The translations under genes were made by a program, and so were the position numbers. This document shows, in pieces, positions 1 to 8,870 of a stretch of DNA of 64,000 bases. Below the pieces are notes generated by a model that made no database searches, had not been told where the DNA came from, and was given only the letters and a program-made list of their open reading frames with translations. Every line of letters starts with the position of its first letter. The first letter of the stretch is position 1. Origin of the DNA: Paenibacillus macerans (GTDB taxonomy: Bacteria; Bacillota; Bacilli; Paenibacillales; Paenibacillaceae); assembly GCF_900454495.1 (NCBI RefSeq), contig NZ_UGSI01000001.1, positions 3,658,001-3,722,000 on the forward strand, in the 5' to 3' direction.

Positions 1-45
1 CATCAGGGCCCAAGCGCTCTCTTGCGCCCAAGCCGCAATTTCCGT

Positions 46-1476
46 TCACATCCCAACCGAAGCGGAGATGGCCGCAAATACGGCCGCGATGATCCACAGA
101 ACGGCGAACAGCTTGATGATCACTTTGATCCATTGGCCGAAGTTGATGCGGGCGATCGCCAGGCCGGCCAGCAGTACTCCGCCCGTCGGGGAGATCAGAT
201 TGGTTAGGCCGTTCCCGAACTGGTAGGCCGTGACGATCGCTTCGCGGTTGATGCCGACCAAGTCGCCCAGCGGCGCCAGCACCGGCATCGTCAACGCCGC
301 TTCGCCGGAGGAAGAAGGCACCAGGAACGTGATGACGTTATGCACCAGCAGCATGATTGTCGTAAATGCGTAACTCGGCAACCCTTTCAGCAGATTGGCC
401 AGAGAGTTCAGAATCGTGTCGATGATCATGCCGTTTTCGGCAATGACGAGAATTCCGCGGGCCAAGCCGATGATGACGGCGGCATAGATGAATTCGGCGC
501 AGCCTTTGACGAAATTTTCCGCCATTTCGCGCTGATTCATCTTCGACACGATCCCGGCAAACAAGCCGAGCGCAAAAAACACCGCCCCGATTTCGATCAT
601 ATACCAGCCTTTGGCCAAAATCCCCCACACGATCAACCCCAAAGTGGCGACAAATCCGCCGACAATCAGCTTGTCCCGCACGGAGAAAACCACCTCTTCG
701 CCGCTATCCTCCTTAAGAAAAAGCGGACGGGTCAGCAAATCGCTTTTGAAGACGACCGATTTCTCGGGGTGCTTTTTGACCCGGTGGGCATACCACATCG
801 TAAACGCGATTGAGACGCCCGTAAACACGATCCATTCGATAAACCGCAACCACAGCTGCGGATTTCCGTGGATTCCGGCCACCCCTTGCGCGATCAGGAC
901 CGAAAACGGATTGGTCGTAGAGCCGACGTAACCGATTTGCGTGCCCAAAAACAGGATCAAAATCGCGGTCATCGAATCGAACCCGAGCGCAAACATCAGC
1001 GAAATGAAGATCGCGTACAAAGGAATCGTTTCCTCGCTCATCCCGAACGTGGAGCCGCCGAGGCTAAAGATCACCATGGCGATTGGAATGACAAGTATCC
1101 CTTTGTTTTTAAGCCGCCGGGCCAGCGCCAGCAGCGCCCGGTCCACCGCGCCGCTCTGCAAAATGATGCCGAAAGCCCCGCCGACGATCAGCACAAACGC
1201 CACGACATCCGCGGCATTGATCAGACCTTCCATCGGCGCGCTCAAAATCTGCGGGATCCCCTGGCGCAAATTCCCGTCTTCGCCGCTTTTCGGCACGGTA
1301 TGGTACGTTCCCGGCACGATCGCCGATTTGGTCATGCCGTCGACGGTAACCTCCTGGCGGTCGAACTGTCCGCTCGGCACAATCCAGGTTAGCGCGGCCA
1401 TCAGAATGATAATGGCAAAAATCAACACATAACTATGAGGCAGGGACCATTTCCGTTTTTTACTTTCCGCTTCCAT
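46..1476 (-). CDS. YfcC/DcuC-family membrane permease, probable fructosamine or amino-acid-conjugate importer
   Basis: The 476-residue product is a polytopic inner-membrane protein with about 12 hydrophobic segments and the features of the YfcC branch of the DcuC family (C4-dicarboxylate anaerobic carrier, PF03606), including a GGSTFGMSEET stretch near residue 140 and SPTGG near the C-terminus. The start ATG follows AGGGGATTTCA. It is the last gene of the same-strand fructosamine locus, 78 bases downstream of the amidohydrolase, with a degenerate copy of the FrlR operator in that gap. In Salmonella the fructose-asparagine locus also uses a Dcu-like permease, so import of an Amadori compound or the released amino acid is a reasonable inference. 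The sequence alone does not show the substrate. Confidence 0.8.
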   Translation of the reverse strand: MEAESKKRKWSLPHSYVLIFAIIILMAALTWIVPSGQFDRQEVTVDGMTKSAIVPGTYHTVPKSGEDGNLRQGIPQILSAPMEGLINAADVVAFVLIVGGAFGIILQSGAVDRALLALARRLKNKGILVIPIAMVIFSLGGSTFGMSEETIPLYAIFISLMFALGFDSMTAILILFLGTQIGYVGSTTNPFSVLIAQGVAGIHGNPQLWLRFIEWIVFTGVSIAFTMWYAHRVKKHPEKSVVFKSDLLTRPLFLKEDSGEEVVFSVRDKLIVGGFVATLGLIVWGILAKGWYMIEIGAVFFALGLFAGIVSKMNQREMAENFVKGCAEFIYAAVIIGLARGILVIAENGMIIDTILNSLANLLKGLPSYAFTTIMLLVHNVITFLVPSSSGEAALTMPVLAPLGDLVGINREAIVTAYQFGNGLTNLISPTGGVLLAGLAIARINFGQWIKVIIKLFAVLWIIAAVFAAISASVGM

Positions 1477-1520
1477 TGAAATCCCCTCTATTCCCGGATT
1501 TGTATAAACTAAGCAGTTTT

Positions 1521-1532
1521 CATATCGTTATA
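1521..1532. promoter_or_regulatory. Degenerate FrlR-type operator upstream of the permease
   Basis: CATATCGTTATA matches the TATAACGTTATA dyad found before frlB, frlR and frlC at 10 of 12 positions. It lies 45 bases upstream of the permease start, in the short gap after the amidohydrolase. It could be an internal regulated promoter site or a decayed copy. Confidence 0.4.
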
Positions 1533-1554
1533 AGACGTCTTCTTCAAAATGACA

Positions 1555-3150
1555 TTATTCCCTAAATTCCCTAGTTTGGCCAACCTCGTCATGCGTAATC
1601 AAACCGCCGGAAATCGTCAGCAGCGCCTTGGCGCTCCTTAAGTCCGCCGCTGGAGTTCGCAGCAGATTGCGGTCGAAAACGGCGATGTCCGCATATTTGC
1701 CCGGGGCGAGCGTGCCCGTCTGCTCTTCCATGTAACAATGCTTCGCGCCGTTTACGGTCCATGCCCTCAGCACCTCCGCCGCCGGCATGCCCCGCTCGGG
1801 ATACCATCCGCCTTCCGGCGACCCGTCCGGGAATAACCGGGCGGTGGCGGCGTACAGCGAATCCGGTACGCTCGTGATAAACAACGGTAAATCCGTACCG
1901 ATCGTCACCGTTACGCCGGCATCGAGCATCGCTTTATAATCGTAGAAACGGCACTCTTTATCTTTCCCCGCTACTTCAGCCATATAAGCTTGTTCGCGGG
2001 AGGGGTTCAAAAGTAAAATCTGAGCGTACACTTCCGCAAAAATCCCCAAATCGGCCATCCTCGTCAAATCGTCCGGATGCGGATATTCCAGATCGCTGAT
2101 AGAGTGCCGGATGTCCCGGTCTCCGTTCAGCTTGCGGCACTTCTCCAGCATTGACACCGCCCTGCGGATCGCCGCGTCGCCTTCGGCGGTCAAAATGCAT
2201 TTCAGCCCGTGGCGGTCCGCCTCCATGACGGCAGCTTCAATCGCCTCGTAATCGACAGGCCGCAGGTTCGTCACTCCCGGCAGATCGGCATATGGCTCCA
2301 GCATATCCCCGGTATGATCGGCCACCACGCCGTCCACCATGATCTTAAAGCCTTGGAATCGGAGCTTGTCGCCGCGATAGCGCGCTTTGTAATCCAGCCC
2401 GGCCGTAACGTTAAGCGGCTCCAGCACAGGCTCCAGCGCGAAGTGAACGCGCAGCGGCAGCCGGCCGTTCTCCTCAAGCTCCGCCAATACGGGCAGCAAC
2501 CCGGCGTAATCGTCAAAGCCGATGTCTTTGACCGAAGTGACTCCACGCCCCGCCAGCATGCGGCAAAAAACCAGAAACTCGGCCTCCACCAATTCCCGGT
2601 CCCGCAGCATGTCCCGCAGGAGCAGCGCCCGGTCCTCCGCGCTGCACCGGTCCGGCGTAAATCCGTATTTTCCGATCGCAACCGCGTTCATCCAGCAATA
2701 GCTTTTGTTACGATTGATCGCAATCACCGCCCGGTCCGGAAACGCCTTGTCCAACGGCCCCTGCTCCGGCAGGCCGCCCCAGTCGGCGGCATCCCACCCG
2801 AAAGCGTATACATTTCCGTGAGCAGGCAAGGTTTCGGCATACCGGCTCAGCATATCGAGCGCCTCCCGGCTCGACGCCGCGGCCGATAAATCCAAACCTC
2901 GGTGCATCGACATATATCCGGTAAAAAACACATGATTATCGTGAATCCCGGGCATGACCAGTCCGTCTCCAAGCTCGTAAACCTTCGTCTCCGGCCCAAT
3001 CCACTGCAAAGCCCCGGACTTTGGCCCAACCGCGCTGATGCTCTCGCCGCATACGGCCACATACCCGGGAGCGGCCTCGTCTTCCGCACCGGTAAACACG
3101 GCGTTTGACAGCAGCACGATATCCGCATAGGCACCATTTGTCGCTTTCAT
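1555..3150 (-). CDS. Amidohydrolase-3 family (YtcJ-like) metal-dependent hydrolase
   Basis: 531 residues with the amidohydrolase composite fold. An N-terminal beta-sandwich (ADIVLLSNAVFTG) is followed by a TIM barrel and a C-terminal GTLAPGKYADIAVFD strand that closes the sandwich. The usual metal motif D-x-H-x-H reads DNHVF here (preceded by an extra His, GIHDNHVFF), so one canonical metal histidine is replaced by Phe. The ATG at 3150 is chosen over a GTG at 3156 because GAGGAGG (3157-3163) directly abuts that GTG but sits six bases from the ATG. The RBS overlaps the frlC stop codon, which suggests translational coupling. In this operon it may cleave an acyl or peptide bond on the amino-acid part of a glycated substrate. 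That role is inference. Confidence 0.8.
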   Translation of the reverse strand: MKATNGAYADIVLLSNAVFTGAEDEAAPGYVAVCGESISAVGPKSGALQWIGPETKVYELGDGLVMPGIHDNHVFFTGYMSMHRGLDLSAAASSREALDMLSRYAETLPAHGNVYAFGWDAADWGGLPEQGPLDKAFPDRAVIAINRNKSYCWMNAVAIGKYGFTPDRCSAEDRALLLRDMLRDRELVEAEFLVFCRMLAGRGVTSVKDIGFDDYAGLLPVLAELEENGRLPLRVHFALEPVLEPLNVTAGLDYKARYRGDKLRFQGFKIMVDGVVADHTGDMLEPYADLPGVTNLRPVDYEAIEAAVMEADRHGLKCILTAEGDAAIRRAVSMLEKCRKLNGDRDIRHSISDLEYPHPDDLTRMADLGIFAEVYAQILLLNPSREQAYMAEVAGKDKECRFYDYKAMLDAGVTVTIGTDLPLFITSVPDSLYAATARLFPDGSPEGGWYPERGMPAAEVLRAWTVNGAKHCYMEEQTGTLAPGKYADIAVFDRNLLRTPAADLRSAKALLTISGGLITHDEVGQTREFRE

Positions 3151-3162
3151 CTTCACCCTCCT

Positions 3163-4002
3163 CTAGTCTTTCCCGATATATTTCTCAAGCGCTTCCATAA
3201 TCCGTAGATCGGTTTCGTCAGGGCGCTCATAATAGCGGAAATCGGTAATTTCCTGTCCCAATAACCCCTGATACCCATAATCGTTCAGCGTTTGGATCAT
3301 CGACTCCAGCGGAAAAGTACCATCGCCCCAAGCCAGGTGGCCGTAAGGCGTCCCATCGATGAAATGGAGGTGCACGATCGACTCGCCTAGCGCATCAAAC
3401 CACTGCTCCAGCGTCTCTCCGGCAATGCCCATCGCCGTGGTGTCCACCATCAGCCGGAAGGCCGGAGAAGCGATCTCATCCAGCATTCTTTTGGCGCCCG
3501 CGAGCGTGGTCACAATCTGCGACTCTTCCGGGCGCAGCGCCTCCATGGCGATCACCACGCCTTCCTGTTCCGCTATACGGGCCAGATGGGACAGCATGTC
3601 CGCGGATCTCGACCAGGCCTCCTCCTTCGTTTCGTTCAAGTAACCGTAACCTGAATTGACCGTCATCAACTTGCAGCCGAGCTCGGCTGTCGCCTTAATC
3701 GCATTGGTGAAATAGCTTTTGCTTTTGGCGAATTGTTCGGGGTCGGGGGCCGCGATATTATACGGATAAATAATCGATTCCGGCGTAAACGCGCCGATCG
3801 TCAAGCCGCGGGCCGACGCCTTGCGCCGGACGCTTGTGCAGTCGGCGTAGCTTAGCGCATCCATATAAAAATGCGGCGCCCCTCCCCACAATTCAACCGT
3901 ACGCATGCCGGCCTTTTCCACCGAGTCCAAAAAATAATCCAAGGAGTAAAACAAATAGTGAATATTCATTCCCGCAACTTGCCGGCGTTGTATGCTGGGC
4001 AT
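3163..4002 (-). CDS. frlC: FrlC-like sugar phosphate isomerase/epimerase (TIM barrel)
   Basis: 279 residues, matching the size of E. coli FrlC, which interconverts fructoselysine and psicoselysine. The xylose-isomerase-like TIM barrel shows the expected metal and substrate motifs: ELWGGAPHF near residue 38, NSGYGY near 122, AMEALRPEES near 157, MVDTTAM near 190, HLHFIDGTPYGH near 213 and GQEIT near 248. The ATG follows AAGGAG at an eight-base gap. It sits between frlR and the amidohydrolase in a same-strand locus, with its own operator and a TATAAT -10 upstream. Neighbouring deglycase and kinase genes support the fructosamine assignment. The exact sugar-amine epimerised is not proven. Confidence 0.75.
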   Translation of the reverse strand: MPSIQRRQVAGMNIHYLFYSLDYFLDSVEKAGMRTVELWGGAPHFYMDALSYADCTSVRRKASARGLTIGAFTPESIIYPYNIAAPDPEQFAKSKSYFTNAIKATAELGCKLMTVNSGYGYLNETKEEAWSRSADMLSHLARIAEQEGVVIAMEALRPEESQIVTTLAGAKRMLDEIASPAFRLMVDTTAMGIAGETLEQWFDALGESIVHLHFIDGTPYGHLAWGDGTFPLESMIQTLNDYGYQGLLGQEITDFRYYERPDETDLRIMEALEKYIGKD

Positions 4003-4069
4003 AATAACAACTCCTTATAAGAGACTTTGAATCATCCGGTTTAAGAAATCCGCCCTTTCGCCAATACGT

Positions 4070-4083
4070 ATTATAACGTTATA
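4070..4083. promoter_or_regulatory. FrlR operator overlapping the frlC -10 box
   Basis: The perfect dyad TATAACGTTATA occupies 4072-4083. On the minus strand it overlaps a consensus TATAAT -10 box (4070-4075). No good -35 is visible. The arrangement fits repression by the GntR-type regulator encoded just upstream. Confidence 0.65.
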
Positions 4084-4194
4084 TCCAAAAATATACAGCC
4101 CCGCATTATGCCGAAGCTATAAAGTTAGAGGATATAAAGATAGAAGCTATAAGCTACGTTCCAAGCGGAACTTGCGGCAAAAGGGCGGAAGCGG

Positions 4195-4908
4195 TTAAAG
4201 CGTAAACCGGTAGCGGTCTCCAATGATATATTGCTTGCCGACATGAACGGGCAACCCCTGATCATCGCAAATCACCGTCTTCATATAAAACAGGGGTTTG
4301 CCGATCTCGGTTTCGAGCAACCGGGCCTGCTCCTCGTCCGCCAGCACGATTTCCAGCGTCGTCTCCCCCGGCTGGTTCGGATCGATCCCGTATTTGTCGC
4401 GCAGCAGGTCATACAGCGAGCCTTCCAGCGGTTCATCCAGCAAAAAGGAATACCGGCGCTCCGGGTAATAATTGTTCTCCAGCATCAGCGGGTGGTCTCC
4501 GGCGAATCTTTTCCGCTGAATATAGATCGCCTTTTCCCCTTTCGCCAGTTTAAGCGCGTGCTGGAGCTCGGGATCGGGAGCCACGATTTCCCTTTGGGTC
4601 ACCTCGCTGCGCGAAGTATATCCGTTCGCCTGGCAGGCCGCCGTGAAGCCGATCAGATGCTCGATTTTCCGGCCGATTTTGGCGTGGCTGACAAAGGTCC
4701 CTTTGCCCTGCCGTTTGGTCAGATAACCCTCCTGGACCAGCTCCTCGACCGCTTTGCGGACGGTGATGCGGCTGACGTTATAGCGCTCGCTGAGTTCCGT
4801 CTCCGTGGGAATTTTCTCTCCCTGCTGAAACGTACCGTTGAAAATATTCGATTGGATCGCTTTTTTCAATTGGATATATAATGGTTCAGGATGATCTGCG
4901 TTTAACAT
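4195..4908 (-). CDS. frlR: GntR/HutC-family transcriptional regulator of the fructosamine locus
   Basis: 237 residues. An N-terminal GntR winged helix spans about residues 8-75 (PLYIQLKKAI, TETELSERYNVSRITVRKA, GKGTFV) and a UTRA ligand-binding domain spans about 90-235. This matches FrlR, the repressor of Bacillus frl genes, whose ligand in that family is a phosphorylated fructosamine. It lies between frlD and frlC on the same strand. A perfect TATAACGTTATA operator lies 18 bases upstream of its start, so autoregulation is likely. The operator recurring three times perfectly within this locus supports a local regulon. Confidence 0.8.
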   Translation of the reverse strand: MLNADHPEPLYIQLKKAIQSNIFNGTFQQGEKIPTETELSERYNVSRITVRKAVEELVQEGYLTKRQGKGTFVSHAKIGRKIEHLIGFTAACQANGYTSRSEVTQREIVAPDPELQHALKLAKGEKAIYIQRKRFAGDHPLMLENNYYPERRYSFLLDEPLEGSLYDLLRDKYGIDPNQPGETTLEIVLADEEQARLLETEIGKPLFYMKTVICDDQGLPVHVGKQYIIGDRYRFTL

Positions 4909-4924
4909 GGTTACCTCGCTTGTT

Positions 4925-4938
4925 ATATAACGTTATAT
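4925..4938. promoter_or_regulatory. FrlR operator upstream of frlR
   Basis: Perfect 14-base palindrome ATATAACGTTATAT immediately 5' of frlR on the minus strand. A weak promoter (TTGATA, 15 bases, TATAAC) would place the -10 inside the dyad, which fits autorepression. Confidence 0.65.
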
Positions 4939-5006
4939 TCTCTCTCAAAGCGTATCAAACGTTTTCAATTTGCACAAGCGAGCACCGTTAATTTTCTGCG
5001 CTAAAT

Positions 5007-5822
5007 TCATTCGTACGGAACGCCGAAGCCAAACGATCCTTCCACCAGGCAGCTGGCCGCCGCAAACCGCGACCCTTCCTCCATGGCTTTCGGGATATTC
5101 CGGTCCTGAAGATAGCTCAGCAGAAACGCGGCAATATAGGAATCCCCCGCTCCCATCGTGTCCACCGCCTCGACGATGTCCGGCGCATGGAAGTGGAAGT
5201 TGCTTCCGTCATAGACCATCGATCTGTCGCTGCCGCGGGTGGCGGCGATCAGCCGGTTTCCGGCCTTCCATTTGGAGCGGATATATTCCATCGCCTCATC
5301 CTCCGGCATATGGCTGCAGGAAAAGAAAGCAAAATCCGCGTACGGAATGAACCGCTCCACCTGCTCGTCCTCAAAATCGTCGGAGAAGTCGAACGAGAGC
5401 GGAACGCCAAGCTGTTTAAGCTCGGGCAGCAAATGCCCGGTATGGCTGTAGAGTCCGGTATGCATGACCGCGAAGGAGCGGATATACTCCTTGTCCTCCT
5501 CGTCGAGCTTAAGCGGATTCAGCCGCGTTACCCCGCCTTCGTTACTCCCCAGGAACACCCTGTCGCCGTTTTCCAGCGTCACCCGGGCGCAGCCGTTTTC
5601 CCCGCTGCAGTGGCGGCACCGCGAAATATCGATGCCAAGCTCCCGCACCGTGTTCTCGACATGCCGCGCCTCGCGGTCGTCTCCGAACACGCCCACAAAA
5701 GCGGCTTCCACGCCGAGCTTCTTGGCGAATACGCTAAAGTTCAGCGCATTGCCGCCCGGGTACATCGTTTTTAGATGGACGTATTTGTCCACCACATTAT
5801 CGCCTATTCCTAAAACTTTCAT
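5007..5822 (-). CDS. frlD: Fructosamine (fructoselysine-type) kinase, PfkB family
   Basis: 271 residues of the PfkB/ribokinase fold. Visible are the N-terminal GIGDNVVDKY strand, the substrate-binding MYPGGNALNFSV motif near residue 22, and the C-terminal PfkB signature DTMGAGDSYIAAFLLSYL near residues 225-242 with the catalytic Asp in GAGD. FrlD phosphorylates the sugar 6-hydroxyl of a fructosamine before the deglycase acts. The ATG follows AGGTGACAAC. It sits 79 bases downstream of frlB and 98 bases upstream of frlR, and the three genes form a consistent Amadori-product salvage set. The natural amine partner (lysine, asparagine or another amino acid) cannot be read from sequence. Confidence 0.82.
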   Translation of the reverse strand: MKVLGIGDNVVDKYVHLKTMYPGGNALNFSVFAKKLGVEAAFVGVFGDDREARHVENTVRELGIDISRCRHCSGENGCARVTLENGDRVFLGSNEGGVTRLNPLKLDEEDKEYIRSFAVMHTGLYSHTGHLLPELKQLGVPLSFDFSDDFEDEQVERFIPYADFAFFSCSHMPEDEAMEYIRSKWKAGNRLIAATRGSDRSMVYDGSNFHFHAPDIVEAVDTMGAGDSYIAAFLLSYLQDRNIPKAMEEGSRFAAASCLVEGSFGFGVPYE

Positions 5823-5901
5823 GTTGTCACCTGCTTTCGATCGGTTTCTCCCAAAAATCCGTTTGCCTGTTCCCCTTGAAAGCTGTTAAATCATTATTAA
5901 A

Positions 5902-6870
5902 TCAATAGGCCACTTTCCCCATGTAACGGCGGGTTTCCAACGGATGATTGCGTACGTCCGCCAACGCCTCGCGGTATACGCAGAGGATGCTGTAGAACAG
6001 AATCGGGTTAAAAAACTCCACCACTTCATCGGCGATCGTACCGATCCCGAGCTCCTTGGCGTCCACGACCTCCACTTTTTCCGCGTACTGCTTAAGGAAA
6101 ATCAAGGCGCGTTCATCCAGGGCGCGGGTGCGTCCTTCATTCATCATCAGGATAAACGGCGTTTCTTTATCCGTCACTTCAAACGGGCCGTGGAAATATT
6201 CGCCCGAATGGATCGGCGCCGCGTTCAGCCATTGCATTTCCATCAGGGAGCAGATGGCGAAACCGTAAGCGTGGCCGTAGGAAGCGCCGCTGGACAAAAT
6301 GTAGAACAGATCCTCCGCGCGGTATTTGTCCGCAAACGTTTTGGCCCGGGGAGCCACCAGCTTTTTCCCGGCGACAATGATGCCGTTGATCTTCTGCATC
6401 CCGCTTTGGAAAGCATCGTAATGCGCGTACCCTTCCACTGTGTTCAAAATCTCCACCACGAGTTCGAGAATAATCGCCATCGGGTTGTTTTTGACGTCGC
6501 TGTCTTCCCCCCACTCATACAGGAAGGTGTGGTCGGAATGCTTCAGCAGCGCGGCTTCCTTGTTATGCGTCAGGCCGATCGTATGAGCGCCGTGTTCCTT
6601 GGCCGTCTTGGCCGCCGCCACCGATTCCGGCGTGTTGCCACCGTGCGAGCAGACGATGACGACGGAGTCTTTGTTCAGGCGCTTCGGCAGCGCGTGGACG
6701 AACTCATTGGCCGTGTACAGGCCGGTTACGACTTTTTGGGCTTCGCTTTCCAAAAAATATTTCGCCGGATACATATCGACGAGGGAACCGCCGCAAGCGA
6801 CCAGGTAAACTTCCGTAATCCCGTTTTCCGTCTTTTCGCTGATCGTGCTGATGACTTTCGATACGTTCAT
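5902..6870 (-). CDS. frlB: Fructosamine-6-phosphate deglycase, SIS domain protein
   Basis: 322 residues with two SIS subdomains, related to the isomerase half of GlmS. VYLVACGGSL near residue 22 and VIVCSHGGNTPES near 72 are the sugar-phosphate binding loops, HSGEYFHGPFEV near residue 222 is typical of the FrlB/FraB group, and the C-terminus RRYMGKVAY resembles that of FrlB. The family hydrolyses phosphofructosamines to glucose 6-phosphate plus the free amino acid. The ATG follows GGAG at eight bases. It is the promoter-proximal gene of the minus-strand locus and has a good sigma-A promoter with an FrlR operator in its leader. Similar length to E. coli and Bacillus FrlB supports an intact gene. 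Confidence 0.82.
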   Translation of the reverse strand: MNVSKVISTISEKTENGITEVYLVACGGSLVDMYPAKYFLESEAQKVVTGLYTANEFVHALPKRLNKDSVVIVCSHGGNTPESVAAAKTAKEHGAHTIGLTHNKEAALLKHSDHTFLYEWGEDSDVKNNPMAIILELVVEILNTVEGYAHYDAFQSGMQKINGIIVAGKKLVAPRAKTFADKYRAEDLFYILSSGASYGHAYGFAICSLMEMQWLNAAPIHSGEYFHGPFEVTDKETPFILMMNEGRTRALDERALIFLKQYAEKVEVVDAKELGIGTIADEVVEFFNPILFYSILCVYREALADVRNHPLETRRYMGKVAY

Positions 6871-6888
6871 ATTGTTCTCTCCTTTTTA

Positions 6889-6905
6889 TATAACGTTATA
6901 TAACG
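6889..6905. promoter_or_regulatory. FrlR operator in the frlB leader
   Basis: TATAACGTTATA at 6889-6900 with an overlapping extra half-site TATAACG at 6899-6905. It lies just downstream of the predicted start point and ahead of the ribosome site, so bound regulator would block transcription. Confidence 0.7.
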
Positions 6906-6921
6906 TATTGTCTACAAATCC

Positions 6922-6950
6922 AATATAACCGCTTTCATAAATCGCGTCAA
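6922..6950 (-). promoter_or_regulatory. Sigma-A-type promoter of frlB
   Basis: On the minus strand TTGACG (6945-6950), a 17-base spacer and TATATT (6922-6927). The operator dyad begins about 17 bases downstream of the -10. Confidence 0.65.
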
Positions 6951-7053
6951 GGCCAAAATGGAGTAAATTCCGATTCCCTCAATTTTTCGCCACATTTTGC
7001 ATACGATATCAAGAATCTCCGGAGTCGGTTTCCCCATCAAAGGAGGTATTCCC

Positions 7054-8673
7054 ATGAACGAACAGAAATTGCCTGCGGTCGCTTATTTTTGCATGGAGTA
7101 CGGGCTTCATTCCGATTTTAAAATGTACGCCGGCGGCCTGGGCATTTTGGCCGGTGACTATATCAAAGGCGCCAAAGATTACGGCGCGCCGATCGTCGCG
7201 GTCGGCATCAAGTGGAAACAGGGCTACACCGATCAGCGGATCGGCCCTGACGGCAAGCCTTACGATACGTTTGAAAACAGAGACTATGATTTTCTCGAAG
7301 ATACCGAGGTGACGGTCACCGTCAAAGTCCGCTCGGCGGACGTTCGCTGCAAGGTATGGAAAACGGAAAAGTTCGGCAACGCGCCGCTTTATTTGCTGGA
7401 CACGGACCTGCCGGGGAGCGGCAGTGCGTGGATTACGGAGCGGTTATACGGGGGAGGCTTCGGCGAGGAGCGGATCGCCCAGGAGATCGTGCTGGGCATC
7501 GGCGGCGTCAAAGCGCTGCGCGCGCTGCAAATCCCGGTGGATGTCTATCATTTTAACGAAGGTCACGCCGTGCTGGCGGCCACCGAATTAATCCGCGAAA
7601 AGATGCAGTCCGGGCTCACTTTTGAAGCCGCCTGGCGGCAGGCCCGCGAGGAAGTGGTGTTCACCACCCATACGCCGGTTAAGGAAGGCAACGAAGCTCA
7701 TCCGCTGGACTTGCTTGAGGCGATGTCCGCATTTAACGAATTAAGCCGCGAGCAGATGGAGCGCATCGGCGGCAATCCGTTTAACATGACCGTCGCCGGT
7801 TTGCGACTGTCCCGCGTTTCCAATGGCGTGGCCGCGCTGCACGCGGAAACGGCCAACCGCATGTGGCGGGATGTCGCCGGGCGCTCCGAGATCATCGGCA
7901 TCACCAACGCGGTTCACCTTCCGACCTGGGCCGATCCGCGCATCGTGCGGGCCTATGAGGAAGGCGGCGATTTATGGGCGGTCCATATGGAGCTGAAGCG
8001 CGAATTGCTCGAGTTCATCCGGGAGCGCTGCGGGGCCGCGTTGAATCCGGACCGGCTGCTGTTCGGTTTTTCCCGCCGCGCCGCCCTTTATAAACGCAGC
8101 GAGTTGATTTTTTCCAAACCGGAAGTGATCGCCCCCTATCTCGAATCCGGAGAAATCCAAATCGTTTTTTCCGGCAAAGCCCACCCGAACGACGAAGCCG
8201 GCAAGCAAATCGTCGCGGGTCTCGTCGCCATGGCGCAGAAGTACCCGGGCAGCGTCGTGTTCCTGGAAAATTACGATATGACAATCGGCGCCATGCTTAC
8301 CCGCGGCTGTGACGTCTGGCTCAACAACCCGCGCCGGCCGCTGGAAGCGAGCGGTACGTCGGGGATGAAGGCCGCGGCCAACGGCGTGCTGAACTGCTCG
8401 ATCCTCGACGGTTGGTGGCCCGAAGGCTGCCTCGACGGCGAAAACGGCTGGCAGTTCGGGGACGGCTACGAGGCGGACGATCCTGCGGAAGCGGACCGCC
8501 ATGACGGCGAAGCGCTGTACGATACGCTGCTGAACCGCGTGCTGCCAGCGTATTACGGCGACCGGACCCAGTGGGTGCGGATGATGCGGCGCAGCATCGA
8601 AACGATCCGGCAATCCTTTGCGACCGCCCGGATGCTGGAGGAGTATTATCGTAAAATGTACATCCGCAATTAA
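7054..8673 (+). CDS. glgP: Alpha-glucan phosphorylase, short form (GT35)
   Basis: 539 residues of the alpha-glucan family phosphorylase type, which releases glucose 1-phosphate from glycogen or maltodextrin using pyridoxal phosphate. Visible family signatures include VAYFCMEYGLH and YAGGLGILAGD at the N-terminus, HFNEGHA near residue 170, FTTHTPVKEGN near 197, and EASGTSGMKAAANG near 430, which carries the PLP lysine. The start at 7054 is taken over an upstream in-frame ATG at 6997 because AAAGGAGG lies 7-8 bases before it. The protein is shorter than the roughly 800-residue GlgP/MalP enzymes but is expected for this subfamily. It is transcribed away from frlB and no other glycogen genes are adjacent. 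Confidence 0.85.
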   Translation: MNEQKLPAVAYFCMEYGLHSDFKMYAGGLGILAGDYIKGAKDYGAPIVAVGIKWKQGYTDQRIGPDGKPYDTFENRDYDFLEDTEVTVTVKVRSADVRCKVWKTEKFGNAPLYLLDTDLPGSGSAWITERLYGGGFGEERIAQEIVLGIGGVKALRALQIPVDVYHFNEGHAVLAATELIREKMQSGLTFEAAWRQAREEVVFTTHTPVKEGNEAHPLDLLEAMSAFNELSREQMERIGGNPFNMTVAGLRLSRVSNGVAALHAETANRMWRDVAGRSEIIGITNAVHLPTWADPRIVRAYEEGGDLWAVHMELKRELLEFIRERCGAALNPDRLLFGFSRRAALYKRSELIFSKPEVIAPYLESGEIQIVFSGKAHPNDEAGKQIVAGLVAMAQKYPGSVVFLENYDMTIGAMLTRGCDVWLNNPRRPLEASGTSGMKAAANGVLNCSILDGWWPEGCLDGENGWQFGDGYEADDPAEADRHDGEALYDTLLNRVLPAYYGDRTQWVRMMRRSIETIRQSFATARMLEEYYRKMYIRN

Positions 8674-8724
8674 CAACCGCCGTCTTGCCGCCGCAAAGAT
8701 AAGCAGGCCGAACGGGCAAATCGG

Positions 8725-8854
8725 GCGGCTTGGCGGAATCAGGTGCGCAAATTGGTGCGGCTTTTGGCGGAACCAGATGCGCGCTTGGGGCGGCTTCGGC
8801 GGAACCAGACATGCTCTTGGGGCGGCTTCGGCGGAACCGGGCGCTCGCTATTGG
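8725..8854. repeat. Tandem array, four units of 32-33 bases
   Basis: Four degenerate units beginning GCGGCTTxxGGCGGAA start at 8725, 8757, 8790 and 8822, in the gap downstream of the phosphorylase. No coding function is apparent. Confidence 0.8.
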
Positions 8855-8870
8855 CCTCCACTATGGAACG

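Noticed and set aside
4948..4975. cre-like site upstream of frlR (TGAAAACGTTTGAT on the minus strand)
   Set aside because: Only about 11 of 14 positions fit, and the 3' half is poor.
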